Positions 49,501 to 60,519 of a DNA stretch of 64,000 nucleotides are shown piece after piece. A program made the position numbers and the translations under genes. Each line of letters begins with the position of its first letter. Position 1 is the stretch's first letter. Source of the DNA: Microglena sp. YARC (lineage: Eukaryota > Chlorophyta > Chlorophyceae > Chlamydomonadales > Chlamydomonadaceae); the NCBI GenBank assembly GCA_022414725.1, contig CM039463.1:73543093-73607092 (forward strand), given 5' to 3'. The notes under the pieces are model-generated. The model was not told where the DNA came from. It did not search any database and worked only from the letters and a program-made list of their open reading frames with translations.

Positions 49501-50930
49501 ACATACATACCGCCCAGATGTAGATGTACATACTAACATACTACATACATACCGATGTAGATGTTACTACTTGTAACATACATACATACATACCGCAGAT
49601 GTAGATGTACATACTAACATGCACATACATACATACCGCCCAGATGTAGATGTACAATACTAAACATACATACATACATACATACCGCCCAGATGTAGAT
49701 GTACATACTAACATAATACATACATACCGCCCAGATGTAGATTACATACTAACATGCATACATACATACCGCCCAGATGTAGATGTACATACTAACATAC
49801 ATACATACATACCGCCCAGATGTAGATGTACATACTAAACAACAGTACATAGACATACCGCCCAGGTAGATGCATACATACACTAACATACATACATACA
49901 TACGCCCAGATTAGATGTACATACTAACATACATACATACATACCGCCCAGATGTAGGATGTACATACTAAACATACATACATACATACCGCCCAATGTA
50001 GATGTACATACTTACATACATACATACCGCCCAGATGTAGATGTACATACAACATGCATACAGATTAAAACTACATACATACCGCCCAGATGTAGATGTA
50101 CAAATACTACATACATACATACATACCGCCCAGTGTAGATGTACATAACATACATACATACATACCGCCCAGATGTAGATGTACATACTAACATACATAC
50201 ATACATACCGCCCAGATGTAGATGTACATAACACATACATACATACATACGCCCAATGTAGATGTTACATACTAACATACATACATACCGCCAGATGTAG
50301 ATGTAACATACTACATACATACATACATACCCAGATGTAGATGTACATACGATACATACTCCCAGATGTAGATGTACATACTAACATACTTACATACATA
50401 CCGCCCAGATGTAGATGTACATACGTACATACATCACATTACCGACCCAGATGTAGATGTACTTTACATAACATACATATACATAACATACCGCCCAGAT
50501 GTAGATGATACATAATAACATACATACTATACATACATACATACCGCCCAGATGTAGATGTACATACTAACATACATGACATACATACCGCCCAGATTGT
50601 AGATTACATATATACATACAACATACATACCGCCCAGATGTACATACACATACATACATACATACATACGTACGGCGCAGAGATGTACCTACTACTCGTC
50701 CATACTACAGCCTCGACTCCAGACATCGTACAGACATACATCATTACATACGCACACGACGCCGGCATGACAGTACGCATAACTATGTACAACTACATAC
50801 ATAACATACGCCCCAGAGATAGACATGTAACTAACATACATGTCTACTAGCATACAACATACATACGGCCCGCCATGTAGATTACGTACCATACATACTA
50901 ACAACAATACATACCGCCCAGATATAGCTA
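31501..50930. repeat. 43-bp satellite array, about 19.4 kb, roughly 440-450 units
   Basis: The unit is CCGCCCAGATGTAGATGTAC plus ATACTAACATACATACATAC plus ATA (43 bp). A common 47-bp variant has one extra TACA. From about 35160 to 48600 units are almost invariant; at 31501-34900 and 48600-50930 they carry frequent substitutions and single-base indels. The unit reads open in several frames on both strands, giving the many 60-110 codon ORFs of Tyr/Met/Val or Thr/Ile/His composition; I treat none as genes. The array follows directly on the N gap. Confidence 0.97.
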
Positions 50931-51080
50931 TGTGGACGCTGTAATGAGTGGCAGGCCTGAAAAGTAATATAAAGCTAGAAAACATATAAAATAAAATATA
51001 GAGAGAGCTAAAAACACCACTTTCAGATACAGAAAATAATGATAAAGCTAGAAAAAACCCACATTCATATAACATATAGT
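50931..51080. other. Unique-looking spacer after the satellite
   Basis: A-rich spacer, no feature. AAAGCTAGAAAA occurs twice. Confidence 0.4.
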
Positions 51081-51232
51081 GTTATATATATATATAATAT
51101 ATATATATATTATATATATACTTTATCGCGTGTGTCACTTTACTCACTTTTCAGTGTGTTTTCCATCCTTATTGCCAAAACACCGAATATATAGATGTAC
51201 TAGTATATATATATATATATAGGCAAGCCCAA
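51081..51232. repeat. AT microsatellite patches
   Basis: TATATATA tracts at about 51083-51120 and 51205-51222. Confidence 0.85.
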
Positions 51233-51930
51233 TATATAGCTATGTTGGCTTTGCCTCACGCCCATAAATTTGCTATATGGGTCGCTGTCCCTAAGGAGGC
51301 TAAAACATTGGGAGCTGGAAAAAACCACATTCATTTTTGTTTAATCCCTGGCTCACCCTACTCAGTCTTCGGCGTGTTTTCCTTCCTTATCGCCGAACCC
51401 GGACATATAGATGTATACTCTATATAGCTAAATTGGGATTTACCTCACCCCACTCATTTTTTTGCGTGTTTTCTTTCCTTATCTCGTTCCTCTGGTCTTC
51501 CCTGATCTTCTCTTCGGCTTTCAGTTCAGATTTTATTTTTTAATCCCTGGCTCACCCTACTCACTTTTCGTCGTGTTTACCTTCCTTATCGCCGAACCCG
51601 GAATATACAGATATATATACTCTATATAGCTACTAAATCGGCTTTGCCTCACCCCACTCACTTTTCGGCGTGTTTTCTCTTTCCTTATCTCAGTTCCTCT
51701 GGTCTTACCTGATCTTCTCCTTCGGCTTTCAGTTCAGATTTTATTTTTTTAATCCCTGGCTCACCTCCTCACTTCTCGAACGTTTTTTCCTCTTATCGGC
51801 CGAACCGGCTTGTAGAGATATATAAATATATAGCTATATTGGGCTTTGCCTCACCCCACTCACTTTTCGGCGGGTTTTCCTTTCTTATCTTTTGCTTCCT
51901 CTGGCCTTGCCTGAACTTCTCTTCAGCTTT
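51110..51930. repeat. Tandem array, ~205 bp with ~115-bp subunits
   Basis: The block TATATAGCTA.ATT.GG.TTT.CCTCACCCCACTCA recurs near 51420, 51630 and 51828. Related half-units with CTCAC.CTACTCA and TTCCTTATCGCCGAACCCGG lie between them. TCTCTTCGGCTTTCAGTTCAG is common to all. Confidence 0.85.
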
Positions 51931-51989
51931 CAGATTCAGACATGAGGGCCTCACTACGCTGTTCCCATTAGACGCTTTCAACTGCCTAA

Positions 51990-53500
51990 AGACCCAAAGT
52001 GGCTTATAGGTCCTGAAGTCTGTCCGATGAGACTGACAGGCTGTGCGAAGCAGCAGCAGCGATATGGTGCTGGAGGGACGCTCTCCGAAAGGGTAGCCTT
52101 TGCGCATTCTCGTCTATACAAAGAGCCCATTCGGTTTCATAAGTTGCTGCTGGTGGTGGTACTGCTGAGGCACGTAGTTGGTCCACTGCTGGGGTGGATA
52201 GTGGCGCACGACCTGCATGCGTGGGTGGTGGGTGGGTGAGGAAGTGTGAAGAGGGGGGGGGGGGGGGGGAGTGAGACGGCGGGAGTACAGAGAAAGAGTG
52301 TGGGGTAAGGGGAAATGGTGAGATGCTGCTGAGCACGTAGTTGGTCCCACTGCTGGGTGGATAGTGGCGCACGACCTGAATGGGTGGGTGGATGGGGGTG
52401 TGGGTGAGAAGAGGGTGGGAGGCTGGCCTTTATAAGGACAGCCTTAGCGCATCTCTCCTAAAGAGTAATTCTGGTTCATCTGCTGCTGCTGGTGGTGGTA
52501 CTGATGAGGCACGTGTTGGGACTCCCACTGCTCTGTGGGTGGTAGTGGCGTATACGACCTGCACGGGTGGGTGGGTGTGGGTGAGGTGGGTGAGAAGAGA
52601 GTGGGAGGCCAGTCCTAAGGCACAGCCTTTGCGTGTCTCATCTAAAGAGCCTATCTGATTCATCTGTTGCTGCTGGTGGTGGTACTGCTAAGGCACGTAG
52701 TTGGTCCACTGCTGCGTGTGAGTAGTGGCGCACACCTGCGAAGCATGCGCTGTTGTTCGCGCGGCAGGGGTGGGTGGGTGGTTGAGGTGGTGAGGGTGGG
52801 TGAGAAGAGAGTGGGAGGCCAGTCCTAAGGCACGGCCTTTGCGCATCTCGTCTACAGAGCCTATCCGATTCATCGGCAACTGCTTGGTGGTGGTGTGGTA
52901 CTTGCTGAGGCACGTAGTTGGGTCCACTGCCTGCGTGCCTTTCAGGTGGGTAGTTGGGCGGGCACGACTGAATGGGTGGGTGTGGGGTGGGTGAGGAGAG
53001 GAGTGGAGGCCAGTCCAAAGGCACAGCCTTTGCGCATCTCGTCTACAGAGCCTATCCGATTCATCGGCAACTGCTGCTGGTGGTGGTGGTACTGCTGAGG
53101 CACGTAGTTGGTCCACTGCTGCGGTGGGTAGTGGCGCACGACCTGCATGGGTGGGTGGGTGGGGTGGGTGAGAAGAGGGTGGGAGGCTGTTTTATAAGGT
53201 ACAGCCCTTTGCGCATTTTGTCTAAGAGCCTATCCGATTCATCGGCATCTGCTTGCTGCTGGTGAATGCTGCTGAGGCACGTAGTTTGGTCTATCGCTGG
53301 GATGGGTAGTGGCGCACGACCTGCATGGGTGGGTGGGAGGGTGGGTTGAAGAAGTGTGAGAGGGGGGGGGGGGGGGGGGGAGATAGTAGACGCGGGAGTA
53401 AAGACTAGGAAGACATCGGAGGGGAGGGAGGTAAGAGGGAATGATGGTGATGCTACTGGGGATCATAGTTTGTCCATTGCTGGGGTGGACAGTGGCACAC
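51990..53500. repeat. Tandem array of 160-220 bp exon-like units, 7-8 copies
   Basis: CACGTAGTTGGTCCACTGCT occurs near 52171, 52330, 52508, 52692, 52910, 53098 and 53279, with a weaker copy near 53462. On the minus strand each unit reads YPPQQWTNYVPQQYHH-type peptide, Q/H-rich, directly after a pyrimidine-rich stretch and CCCATGCAG resembling a splice acceptor. It then continues MNRIGSVDEMRKG in the better copies. Frames break between copies through single-base indels. Protein unknown to me. Confidence 0.7.
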
Positions 53501-53639
53501 AAGGTGTGTGTGTGTGTGTGCGTGCGTGTGTGTGTGAGAGTGAATGAGTGGGGGGGGGGGGGGGGGGGGGGCAGTGCTGTATGGAAGTATTCTAACAGTC
53601 CAGAGGTAGCCAAATAGCTTAAGGGACATGTCCAACCAT

Positions 53640-54443
53640 GAAACAGGAAACGCAGATTAAACAAAAAAACAAGCACTAGTGAACCGAACCCTAACCAATT
53701 GTATACAATGGGGGGGCGGGAGTTCATGCATATCATCTGCAGTCCCCAAAACCACATCTCAAACTCCAGCACTAGTGAACCGAACCCTAACCAATTGTAT
53801 ACAATGGGGGGGCGGGAGTTCATGCATATCATCTGCAGTCCTCAAAACCACATCTCAAACTCCAGCACTAGTTGAACCAACCCAACAAATCGGTAAAACA
53901 ACGGGGGCCGGGAGTTTTTCATGCAACTCATCTGCAGTCCCCAAAACACATCTTAAACTCCAGCACTAGTGTAACGGAACCCAACAAATTGTAAACAATG
54001 GGGGGCCGGAGTTCATGCAACTCATCTGCAGTACACAAAACCACATCTCAAACTCCAGCACAAGTGTACCGAAGCCCAACAAATTGTAAACAAATGGGGG
54101 GGGGAGGTGCGGAGTGCAATGCAACTCATCCTCGATCCCAAAACCACATCTCGAACTCCAGCACTAGTGAATCCAACCCCAACAAATCGAAAACGACGAC
54201 GACGACAGGAGGGGGGGGGGGGGGATCTCATGCTACTCAGCAAGCAGTCCCAAAACCACACCTTGAACTCCAGCACTAGTGAATCCAACCCCAACAAATC
54301 GAAAACGACGACGACGACAGGAGGGGGGGGGGGGGGGGGGGGGGGATCTCATGCTACTCACCAGCAGTCCCCAAAACCAACATTTTCGAACATAAGCACT
54401 TAGGTGAAATCCAACCCCAACAAATCGAAAACAACGACGACAG

Positions 54444-54478
<35 letters not shown>

Positions 54479-54572
54479 TCTCATGCTACTCAGCAGCAAG
54501 TCCCCAAAACACATCTAGAACATAAGCACGAGTGAATCCAACCCCAACAAATCGAAAACAACGACGACGACA

Positions 54573-54608
<36 letters not shown>

Positions 54609-54770
54609 TCTCATGCTACTCACCAGAAGTCCCCAAAACCACATCTCAAACATAAGCACTAGTGAACCAAACCCAGCAAATCGAAAACGAGGGAAGGGTG
54701 AGGGCGGTGTGCTACAACTTACTGCAGTCCCCAAAACCACAATCCTCCCGAACTCCAGCTGGTGATCGCT
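53640..54770. repeat. Tandem array ~97-130 bp with lengthening poly-G tracts, 10 units
   Basis: The unit has CCAAAACCACATCTCAAACTC, AGCACTAGTGAA, ACCCAACAAAT.G.AAAC and a G tract, then ATGC.ACTCA. G-tract lengths from left to right are about 7, 7, 5, 6, 9, 14, 23, 31 and 32, and absent in the tenth unit. Starting with the sixth unit a GAC triplet run also appears before the G tract. Confidence 0.9.
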
Positions 54771-54857
54771 GCATATCACATCTAGAGATCGCTCCTTGCC
54801 CTGAAAGCAGAAAGGGAAACAGACACGTTGTGGTCAGGCATACATGTGCGGTCAAGC

Positions 54858-55066
54858 CTCTTTAGCGATTTTACAATGGTCTAGTGGTAAGACCAGATCG
54901 CTAAAAGAATGAAGAGTCGGGGGTTCGACTCCCTTCGATCGCTCTTTGGCGTTGCAGGTGTCGTCAACCGCGATGGTAGCTTGTCCAGTTGAGGTAGGTG
55001 ACCGCTCCCCACCCGCGTACGACGGGCTCCCTTAACACCACGCCCCACCAGGCGTTCTCATTACCT
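54858..55066 (+). mobile_element. tRNA-derived SINE, copy 2, with 13-bp target duplication
   Basis: The tRNA-like head begins about 54864: acceptor-like pair AGCGAT/ATCGCT, D arm GGTCTAGTGGTAAGACC (A box), T arm with B box GGGTTCGACTCCC. The anticodon arm does not pair, so this is not a working tRNA gene. The tail matches copy 1 (20993-21198). It is flanked by TGTGCGGTCAAGC (54845-54857) and TGTGCGGTCAGGC (55067-55079), 12 of 13 identical, the mark of retroposition. Confidence 0.85.
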
Positions 55067-56189
55067 TGTGCGGTCAGGCGTAGGCGTGTGTGTGTGTGGA
55101 GTGTGTCTACATCGGACAAAGGACACATGGCTTAGACTTTATTGGTGTAGATGATGGAGAAGGAGATGGGTGCCTACGTCGGCTGAAGGAAACATTTGAA
55201 CATATCCTTATACTAGTCTTCTCTATCTGACCGTTATATATTATGCATAGGAAAACGGTCACGTGGCTTACAGTTCATCGGTGTAGATGATGGAGAAGGA
55301 GATGGGTGCCTACGTCGGCTGAAGGAAGCGTTTGAACATATTCTTATACTAGTCTTCTCTATCTGACCGTTATATATTATATATAGGAAAACGGTCACGT
55401 GTCTTACAGTTCATCGGTGTAGATGATGGAGAAGGAGATGGGTGCCTACGTCGGCTGAAGGAGGCGTTTGAATTTGTTGTTATACTAGACTTCTCTATCT
55501 GACAGTTATATATTATATATGGGACAAAAAACACAAGGCTTAAACTTCACCGGTGTAGATGATGGAGGAGGAGAAGTTCACCTAAGTTAGCTGAAGGAGG
55601 CGTTTGAATATGTTGTTATACTAGTCTTCTCTATCTGGCGGTTATATATTATATATGGGACAAAAAACACATGGCTTACACTTCATCGGTGTAGATGATG
55701 GAGAAGGAGAAGTTCGCCTAAGTTGGCTGAAGGAGGCGCTTGAACATATTTGTATACTAGTCTTCTCTATCTGGCGGTTATATATTATATATGGGACAGA
55801 AGACACATGGCTTAGACTTCATTGGTGTAGATGATGGAGAAGGAGAAGTTCGCCTAAGTTGGCTGAAGGAGGCGCTTGAACATATTTGTATACTAGTCTT
55901 CTCTATCTGGCGGTTATATATTATATATGGGACAGAAGACACATGGCTTAGACTTCATTGGTGTAGATGATGGAGAAGGAGAAGTTCGCCTAAGTTGGCT
56001 GAAGGAGGCGCTTGAACATATTTTATACTAGTCTTCTCTATCTGGCGGTTATCTATTATATATGGGACAAAAGACACATGGCTTAGACTTCATCGGTGTA
56101 GACGATGGAGAAGGAGAAGTTCGCTTAAGTTGGCTGAGGGAGGCGCTTGAACATATTTTCTACTAGTCTTCTCTATCTGGCGGTTATAT

Positions 56190-56350
56190 CCTGTATATAA
56201 TAGCGCGCTGTCCGTGATATGGTTTAGCCATTTTGGCCCAGGCGGTTGGGCTTTTGGTTTCAGTGGTTTCGGATCTCGATTTCCCGTGACCTGTCGCTGA
56301 CGTGGCCACGGGGGTGGTCCGCCCGTTGGTACGACGGGCTCAGATGCTAG
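56190..56350. repeat. ~160-bp insert in the array, copy 1
   Basis: An extra segment starting TAGCGCGCTGTCCGTGATATGG and ending GTACGACGGGCTCAGATGC. The string GTACGACGGGCTC also occurs in the tail of the SINE at 54858-55066, so this may be a related short retroposon. A second copy lies 560-570 bases downstream. Confidence 0.6.
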
Positions 56351-56754
56351 TATTATATAAAAAGGACAAAGGACACATGGCTTAAACTTCATCGATGTAG
56401 ATGATGGAGAAGGAGATGGGTGCCTACCTTGGCTGAAGGAAGCGTTTGAATATGTTGTTATACTAGACTTCTCTATCTGACAGTTATATATTATATATGG
56501 GACAAAAAACACAAGGCTTAAACTTCATCAGTGTAGATGATGGAGGAGGAGAAGTTCGCCTAAGTTAGCTGAAGGAGGCGTTTGAATATGTTGTTATACT
56601 AGTCTTCTCTATCTGGCGGTTATATAATATATATGGGACAAAAGACACATGGCTTAGACTTCATTGGTGTAGATGATGGAGAAGGAGAAGTTCGCCTAAG
56701 TTGGCTGAAGGAGGCGCTTGAACATATTTTCTACTAGTCTTCTCTATCTGGCGG

Positions 56755-56930
56755 TTATATCCTATATATAATAGCGCGCTGTCCGTGATATGGTTTAGCC
56801 ATTTTGGCCCAGGCGGTTGGGCTTTTGGTTTCAGTCGTTTCGGATCTCGATTTCCCGTGACCTGTCGCTGACGTGGCCACGGGGTGGTCGCGCCGTCGGT
56901 ACGACGGGCTCAGATGCTAGTATTATATAA
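56755..56930. repeat. ~160-bp insert in the array, copy 2
   Basis: Nearly identical to 56190-56350. The spacing of about 573 bp between host units shows that a multi-unit block was duplicated together with the insert. Confidence 0.65.
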
Positions 56931-57599
56931 AAAAGACAAAGGACACATGGCTTAGACTCCATTGGTGTAGATGATGGAGAAGAAGATGGGTGCCTACGTC
57001 GGCTGAAGGAAGCGTTTGAACATATCCTTATACTAGTCTTCTCTATCTGACCGTTATATCTGACCGTGGCTTACAGTTCATCGGTGTAGATGATGGAGAA
57101 GGAGATGGGTGCCTACGTCGGCTGAGAGAAGCGTTTGAATTTACTAGTGTTCTCTATCTGGCGGTGTTATACTAGTCTTCTCTATCTGGCGGTAACGTAT
57201 TATATGAAGGACAAAGGACACATGGCTTCATCGGTGTAGATGATGGACAAGGAGATGGGTGCCTCAGTCGGCTGAGAGAAGCGTTTGAATATACTAGTGT
57301 TCTCTATCTGGCGGTGTTATACTAGTCTTCTCTATCTGACCGTTATATATAATATATAGGAAAACGGTCACGTGGCTTACAGTTCATCGGTGTAGATGAT
57401 GGACAAGGAGATGGGTGCCTCAGTCGGCTGAAGAAAGCATTTGATCATGTTGTTGCTCTAGTCTTCTCTATATGGCAGTAGCATAATATATTTAGTGCAA
57501 ACAACACATGGCTTACAGTTCATCGGTGTAGATGATGGAGAAAGAGAAAAGCGCCTTCTTCGGCTGAGGAAAGCGCTTGAAAATATCTGTCTCCTGTCC

Positions 57600-57990
57600 A
57601 CGTTGGAACTTGTGGATGGAAGAGATGAGAACGTGTCTTGTGCGTCCCTGCAAGAATTAGGTAAGCACAAGGGTGTTGAGATGCTGATGGTGGTAATAGT
57701 GGTGGTGGCGGTGGTGGAGAAGCGAGGGGATGAGAACGTGTCTTGTGCGCCCCTGCAAGGATCAGGCAAGAAGAAGGGTGTTGAGATGCTGATGGTGGTG
57801 ATTGTGGTGGTGTTGGAGAATAGAAGAAGAGCACATGCCGTGTGCGCCCCTACAAGCAGCAGGCAAGTGCAAGCGTGTTGAGATGCTGATGGTGGTAATA
57901 GTGGTGAAGGCGGTGGTGGAGAAGGGAGGGGACGAGAGCGTGTTGCGTGTGCCCCTGAAAGAATCAAGCAAGCACAAGAGTCCGAAGATG
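57600..57990. repeat. Tandem array, ~106 bp unit, about 3.5 copies
   Basis: GTGTTGAGATGCTGATGGTGG and GTGCG.CCCTGCAAG.A alternate with GGTGGTGGAGAAG. Units start near 57622, 57728, 57829 and 57931. ORFs on both strands are readings of the unit. Confidence 0.85.
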
Positions 57991-58055
57991 AAATGAACGA
58001 AATATAAATATACTGTAGAGAACAAAAGGAAAACTCTGACTGGTGGCAAGTAGGT

Positions 58056-58232
58056 AGGGAACGGCAATATGATATCATATGACATCATTTCATCATATGA
58101 TATCATATGATACCGGCAGTCTGACTTGGCCAAAGTCACTATTTATATACAATTTTGTATGATACAATTTGTATGATATCATATGATATCATAATCGCCT
58201 TTGGTCAAAATCATATGATATGCCGGTTCCTA
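58056..58232. mobile_element. CATATGAT-type MITE, complete, with 9-bp target duplication
   Basis: Inverted ends AGGGAACGGCA.TATGATATC and GATATGCCGGTTCCTA. Flanked by CAAGTAGGT at 58047-58055 and 58233-58241. No ORF. A 9-bp duplication is typical of Mutator-like elements, but no transposase is present to confirm the superfamily. Confidence 0.75.
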
Positions 58233-58261
58233 CAAGTAGGTGATACCAACTAAACACAATG

Positions 58262-58600
58262 CAAGGGAAAACCAATCATCCATTTATTTGACCATTCATC
58301 CATCGATCCACCCATCCACCCACCCAATAATTCATCCATTCACACATCTACCCATCCATTTATTTGACCATTCATCCATCCATCCACCCATCCATCCACC
58401 CATCCATCCACTTATCCACTCACCCACACCACCAGACAACTACAAAATTTAAACAAACAAAACTACCACCTACACCACCACTACTACTATTTACCACCTA
58501 CACCACGACCACTACTACACCACACCCACCCACCCAATAATTAATCCATTCACCCATCTACCCATCCATCCATATGTTTATCTACCCATCTACTAGTGAT
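58262..58600. repeat. CATC/CACC microsatellite region
   Basis: Degenerate (CATC)n with CCACCCATCCA units, and CTACCACCTACACCAC in the middle. Confidence 0.9.
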
Positions 58601-58604
58601 TTTA

Positions 58605-58791
58605 TTTTCAGCTGCAAGCAGCAGCTTCTCGGCAGCTCCTTTAACTGGCTACCCAGCCAAAGCTACTGCAAGCTGGTGCAGCTGGAAGCGGACATAATTT
58701 GCTGCTCTGTCCAGAAGTTTTAAGATCCTAAGGTCCTAGCCCAATTGCTGGATCATGGATCTGCCTAGAAGCTGCTGCTCGTAGCTGAAAA
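58605..58791. mobile_element. Foldback element with 31-bp inverted ends
   Basis: Left arm 58605-58635 and right arm 58761-58791 match at 28 of 31 bases when inverted (TTTTCAGCT..(A/G)AGCAGCAG core). No ORF. No clear target duplication. The arm phrase GCAGCTTCT..GCAG recalls the foldback element at 20632. Confidence 0.65.
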
Positions 58792-58815
58792 GAAAAGCTA
58801 TGCCATCCATCCATC

Positions 58816-58920
58816 CTTAGGAGTGGCAACGCCATTCGAACTAAATCCTCGGTGTCGCTGGTTTGTCAGACCCACCTCCTGGGGTGAAATTCCTTTCACG
58901 ACCTGTCACAACTAATAAAA
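58816..58920. repeat. Dispersed ~100-bp repeat, copy 2
   Basis: Counterpart of 19385-19490. Sits immediately after the foldback element and a short CCATCCATCC run. Confidence 0.6.
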
Positions 58921-59352
58921 AACATTCGCTGAGTTCCATTGGAGCTACGTGACATCACTCAACATCCATTCATCCACCCAACCGCCCAACCACCAAATTA
59001 CTCAACCATTCATTCATCCATTTAACCACCCAACCAACCCCAATTATTCATCTCCATTTATCCATTTACCCATCCATTCCACCCATATCTTTGTCCATCA
59101 ATTCAATAATTAATAGCGCACATTTTTAGAATCCCATTGAAGCTCGGCGACATTATCGGACAGCCTGAAGTAATGCATCTTTGGGCTGCCATGACGACCG
59201 TACTTTTCAAGCTTAGAGCCCTGCAGTACAAAACAAATGATAGATTGAGAGAGTGATTGAACCCAATGGTTACTGTCTTGTGGTGTGCACTCTTTTCTTG
59301 ATGTGACGCATCACAAATTGAGTGAGTCGGTGTGACCCCAGTGCGACGTGGT

Positions 59353-59353
<1 letters not shown>
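58921..59353. other. No gene recognised
   Basis: CATC-rich stretches to about 59105, then mixed sequence. Two similar stretches, GTTCCATTGGAGCTACGTGACAT and ATCCCATTGAAGCTCGGCGACAT, lie near 58933 and 59130. Confidence 0.3.

Positions 59354-59384
<31 letters not shown>
59354..59384 (+). repeat. Poly-C tract, 31 bases
   Basis: Uninterrupted run of 31 C (poly-G on the minus strand). Confidence 0.9.
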
Positions 59385-59589
59385 ACTCCACACAAAAAAA
59401 AACGCGCAGCACTAAGTGCGGATCTCAGGGGTTCGGGGGCCAGTTCAGCCAGACCCATGCGTCTCCATGCAGCGATGGAATGGCAACAGAGTGGCGACGC
59501 GATGTCGGAGTACAAACAGTGGTGGTGTAGGTGGTAGCTTTGTTTGTTTCAATTTGCTAGCTGTCTTATGGTCAGGAAAGTTAAATTGG

Positions 59590-60500
59590 GTAGTTTTGCA
59601 GTCAAAAAGGTGGTCGTAGTGCTAGATTGAAATTGGCAGTGCTCAGGGCACATAAATGGTGGTAATGCTTGTTCCAATTGGATAGTTTTGTGGTCAGGAA
59701 AGCGGTAGATTTGTGTTTTTAAATTGTGTAGCTTTCTGGTGATGTTGGCTGTAACAGTGTTTGCATCAGTTGGGTATCTCTCGGGACACACAAATGGTGG
59801 TAGTGCATGTTGCAATTGGGTAGTTTTGTAGTCAGAAAGGTGGCAGTAGTGTGTGTCTAAATTGTGTAGCTTTCTAGTGATGTTGGCTGTAACAGTGTTT
59901 GTATCAGTTGGGTATCTCTCGGGACACACAAATGGTGGTAGTGCATGTTGCAATTGGGTAGTTTTGTAGTCAGAAAGGTGGCAGTAGTGTGTGTCTAAAT
60001 TGTGTAGCTTTCTAGTGATGTTGGCTGTAACAGTGTTTGTATCAGTTGGGTATCTCTCGGGACACACAAATGGTGGTAGTGTATGTTGCAATTGGGTAGT
60101 TTTGTAGTCAGAAAGGTGGCAGTCGTGTGTGTCTAAATTGTGTAGCTTTCTAGGGATGTTGGCTGTAACAGTGTTTGTATCAGTTGGGTATCTCTCGGGA
60201 CACACAAATGGTGGTAGTGTTTGTTGCAATTGGGTAGTTTTGTAGGCAGAAAGGTGACAGTAGTGTGTGTCTAATTTGGTGGCTGTCTGGTGATGTTGGT
60301 TGTAGCAATGATTATTTCTATTGGATATCACTGGGAACACATAAGTGGTGGTAGTGTTTGTTGCAATTGGGTAGTTTTGTAGTCAGACAGGTGGCAGTGG
60401 TGTGTGTCTAAATTGTGTAGCTTTCTAGTGATGTTGGCTGTGGCAGTGTTTGTTTCAATTGGGTATCGCTCGGGACACATAAATGGTGGTAGTGTTTGTT
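59590..60500. repeat. Tandem array, 138-bp unit, about 6 copies; minus-strand ORF 59549-60340
   Basis: GGGACACACAAATGG lies at 59783, 59921, 60059 and 60197, exactly 138 apart. As 138 is divisible by three, one minus-strand frame stays open for 263 codons and gives a 46-residue repeat (VCPERYPTDTNTV, HCHLSDYKTTQLQ types). Differences between copies mostly change the amino acid (D/Y, P/T, T/A), so selection for a protein is not apparent. Confidence 0.85.
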
Positions 60501-60519
60501 GCAATTGGGTTGCTGGGGT

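Larger units (their letters stand above)
55110..57560. repeat. Tandem array, ~136 bp unit, about 16 copies
   Basis: GGTGTAGATGATGGAGAAGG recurs at intervals of 135-137 (55145, 55281, 55417, 55552, 55689, 55824, 55959, 56094 and on to 57524). Each unit ends with CTAGTCTTCTCTATCTG.C and a TATATATTATATA stretch. Confidence 0.95.

Noticed and set aside
34048..49838. Dozens of 60-111 codon ORFs on both strands, Met/Tyr/Val or Thr/Ile/His-rich
   Set aside because: They are readings of the 43-bp satellite unit; three units make 43 codons with no stop in some frames. No start context, no variation of protein type.
54864..54945. Functional tRNA gene
   Set aside because: D and T arms look fine, but the anticodon arm does not pair and the sequence continues into a shared SINE tail with target duplication.
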